In this document: in pieces, positions 1-12,090 of the stretch | Layout of the letters: every line of letters begins with the position of its first letter | How positions within the stretch are numbered: position 1 is the stretch's first letter | Position numbers and translations under genes: made by a program | Assembly (NCBI RefSeq): GCF_026210795.1 | Contig: NC_089434.1 | Coordinates: forward strand, 1,736,001 to 1,800,000 | DNA length: 64,000 bases | Direction: 5' to 3' | DNA from: Rhizophagus irregularis | Taxonomy: Eukaryota; Glomeromycota; Glomeromycetes; Glomerales; Glomeraceae | Notes under the pieces: model-generated | Databases searched by the model: none | What the model was told of the DNA's origin: nothing | Seen by the model: the letters and a program-made list of their open reading frames with translations, nothing else

Positions 1-1
1 G

Positions 2-195
2 TCATGTGTCATCTGGCGAATCAGAGACATGCTTACAAAGAAAGTTAAGATATACAGTGGTGATCAAAATTATTTGATAACGAGGCGCATTATTGTTGAT
101 CATTTCCAAAAGGTGGTTCTCTCTGATATTACAAATGGCATAGCTCCACCCGATTGCTGTATTTACGTTATATCACACTGTGCTTGCATAAATTT
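2..195 (+). CDS. partial exon of an unrecognised gene at the window edge
   Basis: An open frame runs from the first bases of the window for about 65 codons with mixed, non-repetitive amino-acid composition (for example RRIIVDHFQKVVLSD and NGIAPPDC), unlike the lysine/asparagine-rich noise nearby. It ends at a consensus donor, GTAAGT at 196-201; without splicing it would stop at TAA 197-199. I therefore read it as an internal exon of a plus-strand gene beginning left of the window. I found no convincing continuation before about 660. I do not recognise the family, and no start codon is assigned because the frame is open at the edge. Confidence 0.35.
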
Positions 196-655
196 GTAAG
201 TCTCTTACTTTCCATATGTCTATCAAAAAATATTACACATGTCCACATTGTTTCATAGTAGATAGCGATTTATTTTTTCCGAAGTTATCAGGTCCAATGA
301 CAGTAACACAAGATATATAATACTTTGATTAGTAGAAAGAACAAAATACAGTACTTTCTTAGGCTATGAGATAACATGTCTAAATGAAGAAATTCGGTCT
401 AAATAACGTATATTACATGGTTAATGATCAATACATATTAAATAGATATAAACGCAAAAAGGACATAGGTTATGCCTACGAAGTAAATTTTAATATTTTT
501 ATTGACAAGAAATAGAATAACTAATAAAACAAAATAAATGAGAAGCAGGTTGTTTTAAGGGAGGAAACACTCGAGCCCTAACCCATAAAACGAGAGTTCC
601 TTCCCCACTACTCATTATTTCGTACCCACACACTAATCTTATCTAATGTTTTACA

Positions 656-675
656 CTAGAAACCTAGGTTTCTAG
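656..675. repeat. perfect 20-bp palindrome over a stop codon
   Basis: The sequence CTAGAAACCTAGGTTTCTAG equals its own reverse complement and covers the last codons and TAG stop of the minus-strand gene at 664-1050. It could form a short hairpin at the 3' end of that transcript, or simply be chance in this composition. Confidence 0.5.
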
Positions 676-1050
676 AACTTCCTCTGCAAAGGTTTTAGGA
701 AATGTGTTCCTAATACTATGAGAGTTATTCTTATGATAAAAATTTTTCACAGTTTGTGCGCAAATCTTTCCTATGCCATAATCACTAATTTCAATTGCTA
801 TTCTATTGCATACTTCATCCAAAGTTAATTTTTTTTCGGACATAATTCTATCGGTAATGCGTTTAAAACGAGTCCAAATGTTGCACGAAATACCTTCGGA
901 TGATGCATTGGACGAAGAGTTGACGGATGAGTTAATTGATTCTGTCTCATTTTGCCCTTGGGCGGTCTCCGACTGATTAACTCTTTGCACTTCCTCATGT
1001 CTTCTTTTTTCTTCATAGAGAATAATCATGTATTTTATGTAACTATACAT
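664..1050 (-). CDS. small hypothetical protein, 128 aa, HTH-like C-terminal half
   Basis: A single-exon ATG-to-TAG frame. Residues about 1-30 are charged (YEEKRRHEEVQ). Residues about 30-60 are a Ser/Asn/Glu-rich low-complexity linker. Residues about 60-128 look folded, with a pattern reminiscent of a helix-turn-helix of the XRE/Cro type (RIMSEKKLTLDEVCNRIA, then a turn, then AQTVKNFY). That reading rests on pattern only; I see no catalytic motif. The gene stands alone, with gene-poor AT-rich DNA on both sides, and its stop lies inside a 20-bp palindrome. It could be a stand-alone DNA-binding protein or a fragment of a larger protein. Confidence 0.55.
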   Translation of the reverse strand: MYSYIKYMIILYEEKRRHEEVQRVNQSETAQGQNETESINSSVNSSSNASSEGISCNIWTRFKRITDRIMSEKKLTLDEVCNRIAIEISDYGIGKICAQTVKNFYHKNNSHSIRNTFPKTFAEEVLET

Positions 1051-2100
1051 TTTACAGCTATTATTGTCTCAACTATAAATGATTTTAATGTAACAATGAG
1101 TATTTGCTATAAATAAATATAATTATTTTCGTTGCTTGTTAATATTGACAGTATCCGACATTGAATAAATATTGCAAAAGTATATTCCACATTGCTTCTA
1201 CCGGCCAACCATGATCCTTTCATCATTTGTGCTACAAAATAAAGTTTGATATTTTTTATTTTTTTCACAATATTTTTTCCACATGTATCACAAAAGATAA
1301 TATATAACTATTTCAACAGGATTAATTTATACGCTCATCTTTCATTTAAATATTTTATTTTATATATTGAAATTTACTACAACTTATATTAGGGGAAACA
1401 ACAAAAAAAAAATTGCAATAAAAAATGAATAAAAAAAAAATAGTAGCAAATTATAACTAGAGAATGAGACTTATGGGAGGAGTCCGGAGCGTGATCAGGG
1501 GTCCTTTCACTCATTTGTATAACATTTACTTGTTTGTTTGACGTCAATATGATGTCCCAATCAGAAATGACACGACGTGCACAAACGGAACTAACCGAAA
1601 AATAAAAAAAAATGCTAATAATTTTTCGGTTTTGAACTGAAAAACAACAATAGAAAAAAGTTTACAAAAAATAGGTATTGAGCTAAAAAACTAAAATAAA
1701 AAAAAATTAAAATTTTTTCTTCGATTTAAAAAAAAAAGAACCAAAAAATAAGAATATTAAAATAAGTATTATAGTTATAATAATTATTTGAAACAAATTA
1801 TTTGTCTAATTAAAAATTTTATTAATTTTTAGTTTAAATAAAAATAATTTATTTATTCTAACTGAATAAAATCACACAAATTACACGAATTATTTATTTC
1901 GATCTTGATCATCGATCCAAACCTAAAAGGCAAAAAAAAAAAATTTTGGTAAAAATAAAAATAAAAATACAATATCAAAATCCAGTTAAAAATTATTAAC
2001 CAGACATGACAAATATGAACGACGGTACACAATTCAAATTATTTGTAATCTAAGCATGACAAATTTTAATTATATAGTTTATATAGATATGAAAATAAAT
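1051..2100. other. gene-free AT-rich stretch
   Basis: Poly-A and poly-T runs and AT-rich sequence between the small gene at 664-1050 and the 3' end of kinase A. No coding-like frame, tRNA or element end seen. Confidence 0.5.
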
Positions 2101-2160
2101 TGAATTATTCAAATTACAAACTAAGAAACCTTACTACTCTAGTTTTAGTGTTTAAATAAT
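2101..2160 (-). repeat. conserved 3' hairpin downstream of kinase A
   Basis: An imperfect inverted repeat just past the stop of kinase A. One arm is like ATTCAAATTACAAACTAAG and the other like TTAGTGTTTAAATAAT. The same structure follows kinases C, E and F and a kinase relic at 59.1 kb, but not B or D. It is probably a 3' UTR or 3'-end-processing element, or part of the ancestral duplicated unit. Confidence 0.55.
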
Positions 2161-2230
2161 TTAGATACAAGAATACATATTTGTAATAATTTAATAAAAA
2201 ATTAGCAATTGAAGTGAACATTATCACATT

Positions 2231-4450
2231 TTATTTGTTAAAAAAAAGTAATTTACCATCAGGAATTTCCAATTCATTTTGTTCTTCGGAATGAAGATTT
2301 GGGTTATTATATATTTCAATTTCGTCTTAATTATCAAAATAAATAAATTGAATAAATACAAAAAAAACGATAGTATAAATAAATAGATTTGACATTTTAC
2401 TTACCACTAACGATATTAGACCCTTTTGTTTGTTGCGTTGTTTTTTATATTAAATTAAAATTACAATTAGTAAGTGTATGTATTGATGAATAATATTAGT
2501 TAATATACTTACTATTCTTTATTTGTAGCTTTTCAAACATTTTGGATAATTTTTTACTATTAGCTAAAATTTAAAATTTAAATTATTATAATTTACCCAA
2601 TTATTCTCTATAAGAAAACTGCTATAGAAATACATAAATAAATTTACTAACCTTTATTATTCATATTTGATGACATACAATCATTCCTATTGCTTGACTT
2701 ATAAAAATCATCAACTAGAGAAAAGTTAAAATTAATAAATATCTAACTACAAATATAATTTGAAAATACTTACTATTATTTGGAATATTAAAATCATATG
2801 ATTTTTTACTATGAAATTCTGTTTAAAATAAATGTCTAATTATTTATTACTGTTATGTAAGTAATGCAATATTATAAAATAATTTTAAATGAAAAGTTGT
2901 ATTTATATTACCTTCTAATTCCTCTATTTAATATAAAAAAAGTAATACTTATTAACAAATATTTTAAATAATAGAAATAATGTTTGTTTAAAATATTACC
3001 TTCTGTTGCATTTCTTGGTTCAGATAGATTTTCAAATTGATGAAATTTACTTGTAAGTAATATACTGTTCGTACTACTATTTGTTTTATCTAGTTCTAAA
3101 TTCCTATCTATTTCTGATTGAAATGATTCATCCGTCATATTTTGATAATATAAATTCGTTTTTTGTATCTTATAAAAAAGCGTATTATGATCAGGTCTTT
3201 TTGATGGATCAGCATCCCAACATTCTTTCATTAAATTTTTATATTCTACAGGAGTTCCTAGTACAACTTTTGGTCTAATACCATTAATAATATTTATTGC
3301 AAGATTATAATCATGCTCACGATTAATAAATGGTGGTTGTCCAGATGAAATTTCCCACATAAGTATTGCAATACTATAAATATCGGATTTAAAAGTATAT
3401 TCTTTTCCATTAATAACTTCTGGTGCTATGTAAGGAAGATTTCCATATATACATGTTGACGATTTATCAGCAACGCCACAAAATCCAAGATCACTAATAT
3501 ACCACCGATTACTAATTTCTGAAAACAATATATTCCCTGAATGTAAATCTCTATGAATTGCATTTTCCTTATGAATAAAATGAAGTGCCCTCACTATTTC
3601 AAAAGTAATATTGATATTTACTTTCCATGTAAGTTTATTATAATTTTGTTGTAAATATTCTCTTAAATTTAAATCCATAATACGCATTACAAGCATATAA
3701 TTTCTATTTGATATGTTTTGTGTTAAACCAAAGCATTTGACAATAGTAGAATATTTATTGCCTATAGTTAAATGTGATTTAGCCTATATAAATTTAAAGA
3801 CTTGTTAATAACATAAACCTGGTCACAGTAATTATAAATACATTATTTAGATCACAAACCTCTTCAAACCAACTTTTATTTGCGCTTTCAACATTTTCTA
3901 ATCCTTTAAGTATCACTTTTAATCTTCCAAATCTTTTTAATTGTTGTTTTTTAGAATCCCATTCATCATATCTTCCATCAATCCAATCTGCTGTATAAAT
4001 TTCAGAGAAACCACCTTTCGTTAGATACCTGATATTTTCTAAATCATTATATGGAACCCATTCAATTATCACATTTGGTTTAAGTGTTTCCATTTGACAT
4101 TTCTGGATTAAGTTATCAATATTAACATTTCCAGATGTCCAATTTGAAAATTTTGCTTTTAAATAATTTCGAACACAAAATTCACAATATAATGTAGCTA
4201 AACATTCTTGTTTACAATTTTCACAAGTCCTTTTTGATCCTGAATTATAAAAAATTTTATCTCGATCATAACCTCTAATTAACCGATTTATTCCATAAGT
4301 TTTTTCATCTTTAGTAAGAGAATTATCAGCAAGAACTATTTGTTTTAGAAATTCATGCCGTTTGTGTATATCATTATGGACATTATAATCTATTAATGCA
4401 CCTGATCTATTAACTGCTGCACGAACAATTTCTTCTCGAATAACAGACAT
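2231..4450 (-). CDS. TKL-like protein kinase, paralogue A
   Basis: Exons read on the minus strand are 4450-3860, 3783-3000, 2923-2912, 2818-2774, 2714-2652, 2563-2513, 2422-2405 and 2325-2231 (about 552 aa). Exon 1 holds a Cys cluster (CENCKQECLATLYCEFC, near residues 75-92) and the start of the kinase domain (YLTKGGFSEIYTA; Lys in VILKGL). Exon 2 holds the rest: IHRDLHSGNILF catalytic loop, ISDLGFCG in place of DFG, YIAPEV, and a SDIYSIAILMWE helix. The tail begins SEPRNATE and continues through small phase-1 exons. Intron 1 (76 bp, phase 0) falls in helix C, between FEE and AKS. Two oddities: the usual acceptor of exon 7 is gone, so only an 18-nt remnant is usable, and no final DGF exon is visible, so the frame ends by reading through the last donor. 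Predicted cytosolic; no signal peptide or membrane segment. Substrate unknown. Confidence 0.85.
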
Positions 4451-4949
4451 TGAATTTTTTTTTTTTAAGCAAGCTTTAGAAGGAAGGAAGTTTTATAAAT
4501 TAAGAGCTAAGAAAAATTACGGCAAGAAAAAAAAATAGGCTGAACGAAAGTTTTTGTAGCAGAAATTGTTAGGTAATGATGATCTACGGTCTTACTAATC
4601 ACTATGCACCAAATATCGTACAAATTCTACTAAGTATTGTAATGCCGCGACTTACTTAGTAGAATTGTTAATTGTGGGGCGCAGTATTATATTTAGTTTT
4701 AGTGTATAAATTTTTTTAGTATTATAAATGTGTAATGTTGCAACCGTATGATGTATGTGTTCACTTTTATTTTTAGATATAGGAACGGGAACTAGGATCG
4801 AGATATAACTATAATAAGAAGTAGGTTCGAAGATCAAAAATTGAGATATTTTCCATGTAGAGAAAAAGGTTTACTAAAAGTAAAGAAAAATAAAATAAAA
4901 TATTTTTTATGAACTTAGAATTTATTTTGATGAAAATCATTTCTTACAA
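4451..4949. other. gene-free upstream region of kinase A
   Basis: Likely contains the kinase A promoter, followed by AT-rich DNA up to the MULE target duplication at 4950-4957. No other coding-like frame is convincing; the open frame at 4652-4837 is AT-driven. Confidence 0.5.
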
Positions 4950-4957
4950 AAAGACGT

Positions 4958-5624
4958 ACGGTGTACCGTTTGGATGAAAAGTGCCAAAATTTCGAAAAAT
5001 TGATTTTTCGATTTTTGAATTTTCAAAATCTCCTTTTATGGCAATGTAACGTTACACAAATGTCCAAATAAGGAAGTTAGTGTTACAAAATTTCCTTTTT
5101 TGGACGTTTTGTGTAACGTAGATCTATCCTATAAAAGGAAAATTTCCTTATAAGGCGATTTTAAAAGTTCAAAAGTTCAAAATTTCGAAATTTCAAAAAA
5201 AAATTACCATAAAAGGGATTTTTTTTAAGATTTTTGAAATTTCGAAATTTCGAAATTTTGAATTTGAAAATCGCCTTTTAAGGAAATTTTCCTTTTATGT
5301 AAGGGATCTACGTTGCACAATATTTAATTTATAGTGCCAGCCAGAATTATAATCTCCTTATACGGAAATTTTGTTTAAAAATATTTTTTTAACAAATCTG
5401 GTGGCTAAACTATTTACCCGAATTCCGAAATCATGTGTTAATATTTATTTTTACCAAAAATTGGAGTAATTCTGGCCGGATTTAAGAAAAATATTAATGT
5501 AACGTTACACAAATTTCCAAAAAAAGGAAATTTTGCTTCTCGCAAAAAATTGGAAATTTGGTTTCACAAATACTCCAAAAAAGGAAATTTACATGGCGAT
5601 CACTTAATTCCGGCCAGCATTATA
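4958..5624 (+). repeat. left terminal inverted repeat of the MULE
   Basis: It pairs with 12331-13030 in inverse orientation, from the outer ACGGTGTACC to the inner CCGGCCAGCATTAT. It is itself full of short palindromes (AAGGAAATTTTCCTT type, TTTCGAAATTTCGAAA). About 33 bp present in the right copy, built on TCCTTATAAGGA, are absent here. Confidence 0.9.
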
Positions 5625-6539
5625 GCTTAATTATAGTGTGATAATTTTTTTAATATTCTTTTTAATATTCTTTTATATTCTTTAATTTTTATTTAATTTA
5701 TTAGTAGTATTACTACAAAATTTTTTTTTTCATGATTTTTTGGCTAGCATTATGAACCATATGATAAATAAGATCATAATAAATAGATTTTAATTACTGA
5801 AAAAATTCTGTTTTTAGAATACTTATAAAAATGGAAATGTGAAGAGTATTTAAAGTATTTATTATATAAGGTGATAAATTTTTGCTATGATTATATAAGA
5901 AAAATTTTGTAATAATACTAAAAAAGCTATTTATTACAGACATTATACTTTCTATTTTTTATTTTCAATAATTAATCTGTTATTATTTATTATTATCTAA
6001 TGGTAATGTTGTAGGCTAAATTTTAACAATTGTTTAAACTGCTAAATTTTATTTTAGATAATTTTACCTAAAATGCAAATTAATAAAATTTTTTTTTTAA
6101 TAAATTTTTTATATTTTTTCCAATAAGTCTCTCCAATATTTGCCTTTAATATCCTTTTTATATTATTTTATTATAAGTAAATTTATTCATTACATATATA
6201 ATGCATTACACTTTCCTTTTTGAAAAATGTCTAAAGTAGAAGTAAATTATATAATTTCAAAAAAAAATTTTTTTCTAAATAAAATTTTCACCATATATAT
6301 AAAATAATACAATCTCTTAAACATATATATTAAATGTACTATTTTAATCTGCTCTATAAGTTTACTTAAAATACAAAATGAGGTTTTAAATGCCATTTTC
6401 TTGTTTTTCTATTTTTGGATATAATTAGCAAAATCTTTGTTTAAATATAAAGTTAAAAATAGTATTTAAAAACTATTTTTTTTCTTTAAGTAAACTTATA
6501 AAACAGATTAAGATATGCTTATTTTATGATTTTCAAATT

Positions 6540-7800
6540 TATATTAATTTTAATTTATAAAAAAAAGAATATTTATTAAAACAATTTATTAAAAAGAAAA
6601 AAATATTAATTAAAAAGAATATTTATTAAAAAATTTATTAAAAAGAATATTATATAAGTTTTATCATATATTGCTTTTTCTTTATTAAAAATATTAATAT
6701 ATCGCTTAAATACAGATATTGGAAAATGCTAGCTATTAGTAAAATTGAAAATCATTTTGTATAATTGAAAATAATTTGACAAAAAAAACAAAAAAAAATT
6801 AAAAAGTTTATTAAGAAAAAAGTTAAAAAGTTTTTTAAGAAAAATTAAAAGATAAAATATAATAATTATAAAAAAATTTATTAAAAAGAATATTAAATAA
6901 GTTCATTATATATTGTATATATTGTTTTCTTTTTATTAAAAACATATTTAATATATTACTTAAATACAAATATTAAGCCATTAGTAAAATTAATAATTAT
7001 TTTGTATAATTAAAAATTTGTTAAAAAAAAAAAATTAAAATGTTTATTAAAAAAATTAAAAAGCTTATTAAAAAAAAATTAAAATGTTTATTAAGAAAAA
7101 TTAAAAAGTTTATAAAAAAAGTTTATTATAATTTATTAAAAAAAATATAAAAATTATTTAAAAAAAATATTATATAAGTTTTATTATATATTGCTTTCTT
7201 TTCATTAAAAACATTAATATATCGCTTAAATACAGATATTGGAAAATGCTAGCTATTAGTAAAATTGATAATTATTTTGTATACAGTCAACCCTTGATAT
7301 AGTGAATTTTTCAGACAACTATAATAAATTTCCCCTTGTTATAATGAATTAACCAATTAAATCTCTTAAAATCTTCACTATAACTATATAGTGAAGTTGA
7401 GGTCTGGAATCTAGGGTTCGTTATGACAAGGATTGACTGTAATTGAAAATTTGATAAAAAAAAAAAAATTAAAATGTTCATTAAGAAAAATTAAAAAGTT
7501 TATAAAAAAAGTTTATTGTAATTTATTAAAAAAAATATAAAAATTATTTAAAAAGAATATTATATAAGTTTTATCATATATTGCTTTCTCACTATTAAAA
7601 ACATTAATATATCGTTTAAATACAAATATTGGAAATGCTAGTCATTAGTAAAATTGATAATCATTTTGTATAATTGAAAATAATTTGACAAAAAAAAAAC
7701 AAAAAAAATTAAAAAGTTTATTAAGAAAAGTTAAAAGAAAAAAAAGTTTTTTAAGAAAAATTAAAAAATAAAAAAATAAAAAAATAAAAAAATAAAAATG
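6540..7800 (+). repeat. left subterminal repeats of the MULE (about four units)
   Basis: A unit of roughly 250-300 bp recurs with its most conserved parts near 6640-6790, 6890-7030, 7160-7290 and 7550-7690. Each has AAGAATATTATATAAGTTTT, then a TATATTGCTTT block, ATATCGCTTAAATACA, and an ATTTTGTATAATTGAAAA end, separated by lysine-codon-like AAAATTAAAAAG runs. Two more copies lie on the other side of the transposase gene at 11670-12090. Probably transposase-binding or spacer DNA; no coding frame. Confidence 0.75.
7284..7439. mobile_element. 156-bp MITE, Tc1/mariner (pogo-like) type, nested in the MULE
   Basis: It begins CAGTCAACCCTTGATATAG and ends GACAAGGATTGACTG, an inverted pair, flanked by TA on each side (7282-7283 and 7440-7441). 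Sister copies of the surrounding subterminal repeat read ATTTTGTATAATTGAAAA straight through, which is the empty site, so the boundaries and the TA duplication are directly supported. It is too short to code for a transposase and is therefore non-autonomous. The CAGT start and TA target are typical of the Tc1/mariner superfamily, including pogo/Tigger-like elements. Confidence 0.85.
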
Positions 7801-8312
7801 GGTTTTATTTTTTATCATACCTGTGTTATGTCACATTCCTATAACATATTACATATAAAAGTCAAAATGACAATCTAAATCTCTTTTGATATATTAAGAA
7901 AACTTGCAGAGCGGTCAAAAATACATATAGTATAAGGTTTCTTATAGTACATAATAAGTGCATAAGGTTTCACACCAGGATTTTTTAAAAAAATGGAAAA
8001 TCTTAACAAAGTCATGTGATCAAAATGATCAACATAATTAATATATAAAAATTACCAAAAAAAAGGAAGATGTGACATATTGCAGGTGAAAAAAAAACAT
8101 ATTCCTATAAAAATTATAAAAAATTTTATAGTAAATTTATATACTGCGGGTGCGATATTATCACCGTGTTGCATTATCATCACGTGTTTAAATTTATTGA
8201 TTTATGTCGTCATACAGTAGTCATAGTGGCTTAGATAATATTTATATGATTGATTTTATCGACTCAAATTTCGTGTTGCAACCTCTTCTTTCAGTACGTA
8301 CAAAAATCGAAA

Positions 8313-11300
8313 ATGGAATGTCTGTACGACAATACTCAAGGTAAAAAAAATATTTTATTTTATTTTGACGTTCTAGAGACTATAGTTGCTCTAAATACTT
8401 TAATGTAGGTACACTAGCTGAAGAATTTAATCTCGAAGAAACTATAGAAGTCATTGAAGGTATGTATTTATTTTATTTTTTTCCTCTATCTTTACTATTT
8501 GTCTTTGAAATAAGTGTAATAACTGTGTATTTGTATATAGATGTCAAGAATAATGATGAAAGTAATATAACTTCGGGACCCATTTTAGGACTGGAGCTTG
8601 AAGGACAAGAAGCTTCAAATTATCCATTGTTAGCTCAACCTATAGAATTATCTGTTGGGACACGCTTTAGTTCTTGGATAATCGCTGAACACTACTTAAA
8701 GGAATACGGAAGACAGAAAGGATTTGTAGTTAATCGTTACAGAGTTGAATATAGCAAATCATCTGCTGACCCTAATAATCGTATTGTTAAAAAGAGAACA
8801 TTTGCTTGTGAGAATGCTGGGAGATATAAACCTAATAAAACAAGGCCTATTGAACAACAACGTAATAAAGGGTCAAAGAAAACGAACTGCAAATGGCATA
8901 TCAATTTGAGCAAACCTGAAAGTAATGGTTTTATACATATAACTTTCGTTTATCTTGAACATAACCATACTATAAATGCTGATAATACAAGGTTTGCCAC
9001 TTCATTTCGGAAATTTGATAATGAGATAATGTCCCAAATAGAACATGCAGTTGTACATGGACATTGTGATGCACATACCATAAGAAATTTATTACAGCCT
9101 CTATTTCCAAACCAATTATTTCTTACGCAAGATCTCTCAAATGCAATTCAAAAGATCAAACGAGAAAAAAAGGTTGCTGGATCTGATGCGTCACAATTGC
9201 TGAAATTTCTTCTTAAACAACAAAAGGATGAGCCTACAATGGTTGTCCAACCATTAATTAATGTAGATAGCAATCGTTTGTGTGGTATATTTTGGATGAC
9301 GGCTAACCAAATCTTATTGTGGTCTCGATATTCAGATGTCATCTTACATGACAATACCTCAAGAACAAACAAATATAATTACCCTTTATCATTGTTTATT
9401 CTTGTTGATAGTGATGGCAAATCGCGTTTAGGAGCACAAGCTTTCTTGAATGATGAAACTCAAGAAAGCTATGAATGGATCTTACAACAGACTTTAGATG
9501 CTACCGGTATAGAACCACAAGTAATAATGACTGATATGGATCCCGCAATGGATGCTGCATGTCACGTTGTATATAAAAATGCATATCATGTACATTGTAT
9601 ATGGCACTTGTCACAAAATTTACCGAAGAGGCTTAGATCAAAGCTTGGAAATACAAATTTCAAATCCTTTATACATGACTTTTGGAAAACACGAAACTCA
9701 TTGTGTGTTGATGTTTTTGAACAACGATTTCAATCTTTATTAGAAAAGTATCCTAATGGTAATGAATACTTATGTAATACTATTTACTCAATTCGAGAAT
9801 CTTGGGCTTGTGCCTTTACAAATCGAATATTTACAGCAGGAATGCAATCTACACAGCGGGTTGAATCTATTAATGCGGTTGTTCATAAAGCAGTTGCTTC
9901 TAGTTCCAGTATGGCTGATGTAGTTGAAGCTTTGGATTCTCGAATGCAAAAAGAAGCATTAAATAAAAGTTTTATTGCATGGAAATATAACACAACAGTT
10001 TATCATCAACCATTTGTTATAGAAAGTTTTTTTAGTAAGATTAATAGTGAGATCAAGAAGTATTTTTCCCCACGAATTGTCGAAGAGATTCATAAACAAA
10101 TGTGTGAGTCTATACTTTATAGATGTGAAAGAATAGATATTGATGAGGCTTTTGCGTTTGATGATGATCAATTGGTAAGAATTTTTATTAGAATTAGGTG
10201 TATTTAGGGTGAGAATTAAGATTAGGTGTGAGTTAGGATTAGGGTTAGGGTGCGGGTTTAGGGTTAGGGTTAGGTGTGGATTTAGGGTTAGGATTAGGGT
10301 TAGGATTAGGTACGGGTTTAGAGTTAGATTTGGGGTTAGGGTTAGGTTAGGGTGTGGGTTTAGAATTAGATTAGAATGTGGGTTATGGTGTTGTTTTAGG
10401 TTTAGGATCGTGAATAGGATCAGAAAGATATTTTATTAATGAATTTTACTTTCTTTTTTAGTACCAGGATGACCTAGCTAAAAATAGTATGGATCAGATG
10501 GTGAGAATATTCAATATTATTGTATTGAATTTGTTTTTGTATATTATTTAACATTTCTTTTTACTCTAGGATCTAGATATAACAAGTGAGGCTGAGATTA
10601 TTAAAAATAATGAAGATTGCTATGACTATTGACAGGTTTATTTGAAGGCATTATTAAAATCAACTTCAAGAGGTTCAATTAGGGAGATTTGGCGAATTAT
10701 TCCTTATATGACAACAAAAACTTACCAACATATTATTATACTTAATGATGGTACCCATTTGTGTACCTGTTTGTTATTGTTTTCCCATGGAATTATTTGT
10801 CGTCATTACTTCAAGCTAATGGTAGAAAATCAGGATGCTGTATTTCATATTTTGCTAATGTCAGCAAGGTGGTTGCAAGATAATGCATGGGAAAATATAG
10901 AATCTCTTTATAATGAGCCTTTTATTAGTGCAGGTGGTCATAAGTCTCAGAATACTACTTTACAAGGATTTATTCCTAGACATTATAACAATGTTCAAGA
11001 AGTTCAAGTTCGCCATCAGATGTAGAAAAAGATGGAATATGGTCGAATTATGGGCCATTTTAAGAAAGCATTAAATTATTCAATAGAAGAAAATGATCAA
11101 AAGAATTTAGACAATCTGATCTTATCTTACATTGCTAATAAAGAAAAACAGCGTGAAAACACTCAATTGGCTGTTATTGAAGGACATCAAACTTCGGATG
11201 ATATTGTAAAGTTATCTGATGGACGTGTTTATAATGCTAGTGATATTAAGGATCCATTAGCACATCGTGGTAAAGGCAGACCTCCTACAAAACGATTAAG

Positions 11301-11463
11301 AGCTTTTAATGAGGAAACAAATAAAGCAGGCACTAGTAGGAGACAACAAATTAATGTTGGTTATGAAAAAAATGAAAAAAACAATGTAGGTGAACGTAAA
11401 TGTGGTTTGTGTCACAAAACAGGCCATTATGCTCCTAAGTGTCCTGGCAAAGAGAACGTATAA
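8313..11463 (+). CDS. MULE transposase (DDE, SWIM and zinc-knuckle), 3' part interrupted by stop codons
   Basis: Predicted exons are 8313-8340, 8409-8459, 8541-10174, 10462-10500 and 10567-11463, all joining in phase. The N-terminal third has a FAR1/WRKY-like DNA-binding region (FACENAGRYKP, TNCKWHINL, YLEHNHTIN). The MULE DDE core follows: D in DVILHDNTSRTNKYNYPL, D in VIMTDMDPAMDAA, the CIWHLSQN signature, and E in STQRVESINAVV. The last exon has a SWIM finger (HLCTCLLLFSHGIICRHYF) and a terminal zinc knuckle (CGLCHKTGHYAPKC). This exon carries in-frame TGA at 10630-10632 and TAG at 11023-11025. Using the acceptor just before 10636 instead would skip the TGA but not the TAG. It acts in the nucleus on the element's terminal inverted repeats. 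The catalytic core is intact, but the C-terminal zinc knuckle would be lost as the DNA stands. Confidence 0.85.
10203..10432 (+). repeat. degenerate telomere-like (TTAGGG)n tract in a transposase intron
   Basis: Variants of TTAGGG, TTTAGGG and TTAGGTG/TTAGGTAC are repeated over about 230 bp between donor GTAAGA (10175) and acceptor TTTTTTAG (10461). The strand reads G-rich in the direction of transcription. The tract is interstitial and diverged, so it is not a chromosome end. Confidence 0.8.
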
Positions 11464-11669
11464 CAAAAGTTATAATGTCTATAGTAATGTTGAATAATAA
11501 GTTAGATAATTATTAAATGTATATAAATTAGTATTGATATATGCCAGTAACTGTAATTTTTTAATTTTTATTAATTGTAATTACTAATTAATTAATAAAG
11601 CGATGTCATGTGATATCACATGATATACCAGGCGATGTATAACATTTATTGCACCATGCGTTGAATAAA

Positions 11670-12090
11670 TTTACTAAAAATTTTATTAAAAAGAATATTA
11701 AATAAGTTTATTATATATTGTTTTCTTTTCATTAAAAATATGTTTAATATATCACTTAAATACAAATATTGAGTTATTAATAAAATCAGTAATAATTATT
11801 TTGTATAATTGAAAATTTGATAAAAAAATTAACAAAAAAAATTAAAAAAAATTAAAAAGCTTATTAAAAAAAATTAAAATGTTTATTAAGAAAAATTAAA
11901 AAGTTTATAAAAAAGTTTATTAAAAAAAACATAAAAATTATTAAAAATTTATTAAAAAGAATATTATATAAGTTTTATCATATATTGCTTTCTATTCATT
12001 AAAAATATGTATTACTCAAATACAAATATTAGAAGATACCAGCCATTGGTAAAATTGATAATTATTTTGCATAATTAAAAAATTAATATA
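11670..12090 (+). repeat. right subterminal repeats of the MULE
   Basis: Two further copies of the 6540-7800 repeat unit, near 11680-11830 and 11945-12075, in the same orientation as the left copies rather than inverted. They are followed by an (ATT)n microsatellite at about 12098-12127. Confidence 0.7.

Noticed and set aside
8204-8340. Earlier ATG (8204) as transposase start
   Set aside because: That frame meets TGA shortly after the first splice; the ATG at 8313 joins exons 2 and 3 in phase.
9148-9372. Minus-strand frame opposite the transposase
   Set aside because: Shadow of the MULE transposase coding strand, which carries the recognised motifs.
10203-10432. True chromosome end
   Set aside because: Repeats are degenerate, short and internal to an intact transposon with sequence continuing on both sides.
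10209-10439. 76-codon Gly/Arg-rich open frame
   Set aside because: It is a translation of telomere-like intron repeats, with no stop simply because the repeat lacks them in that frame.
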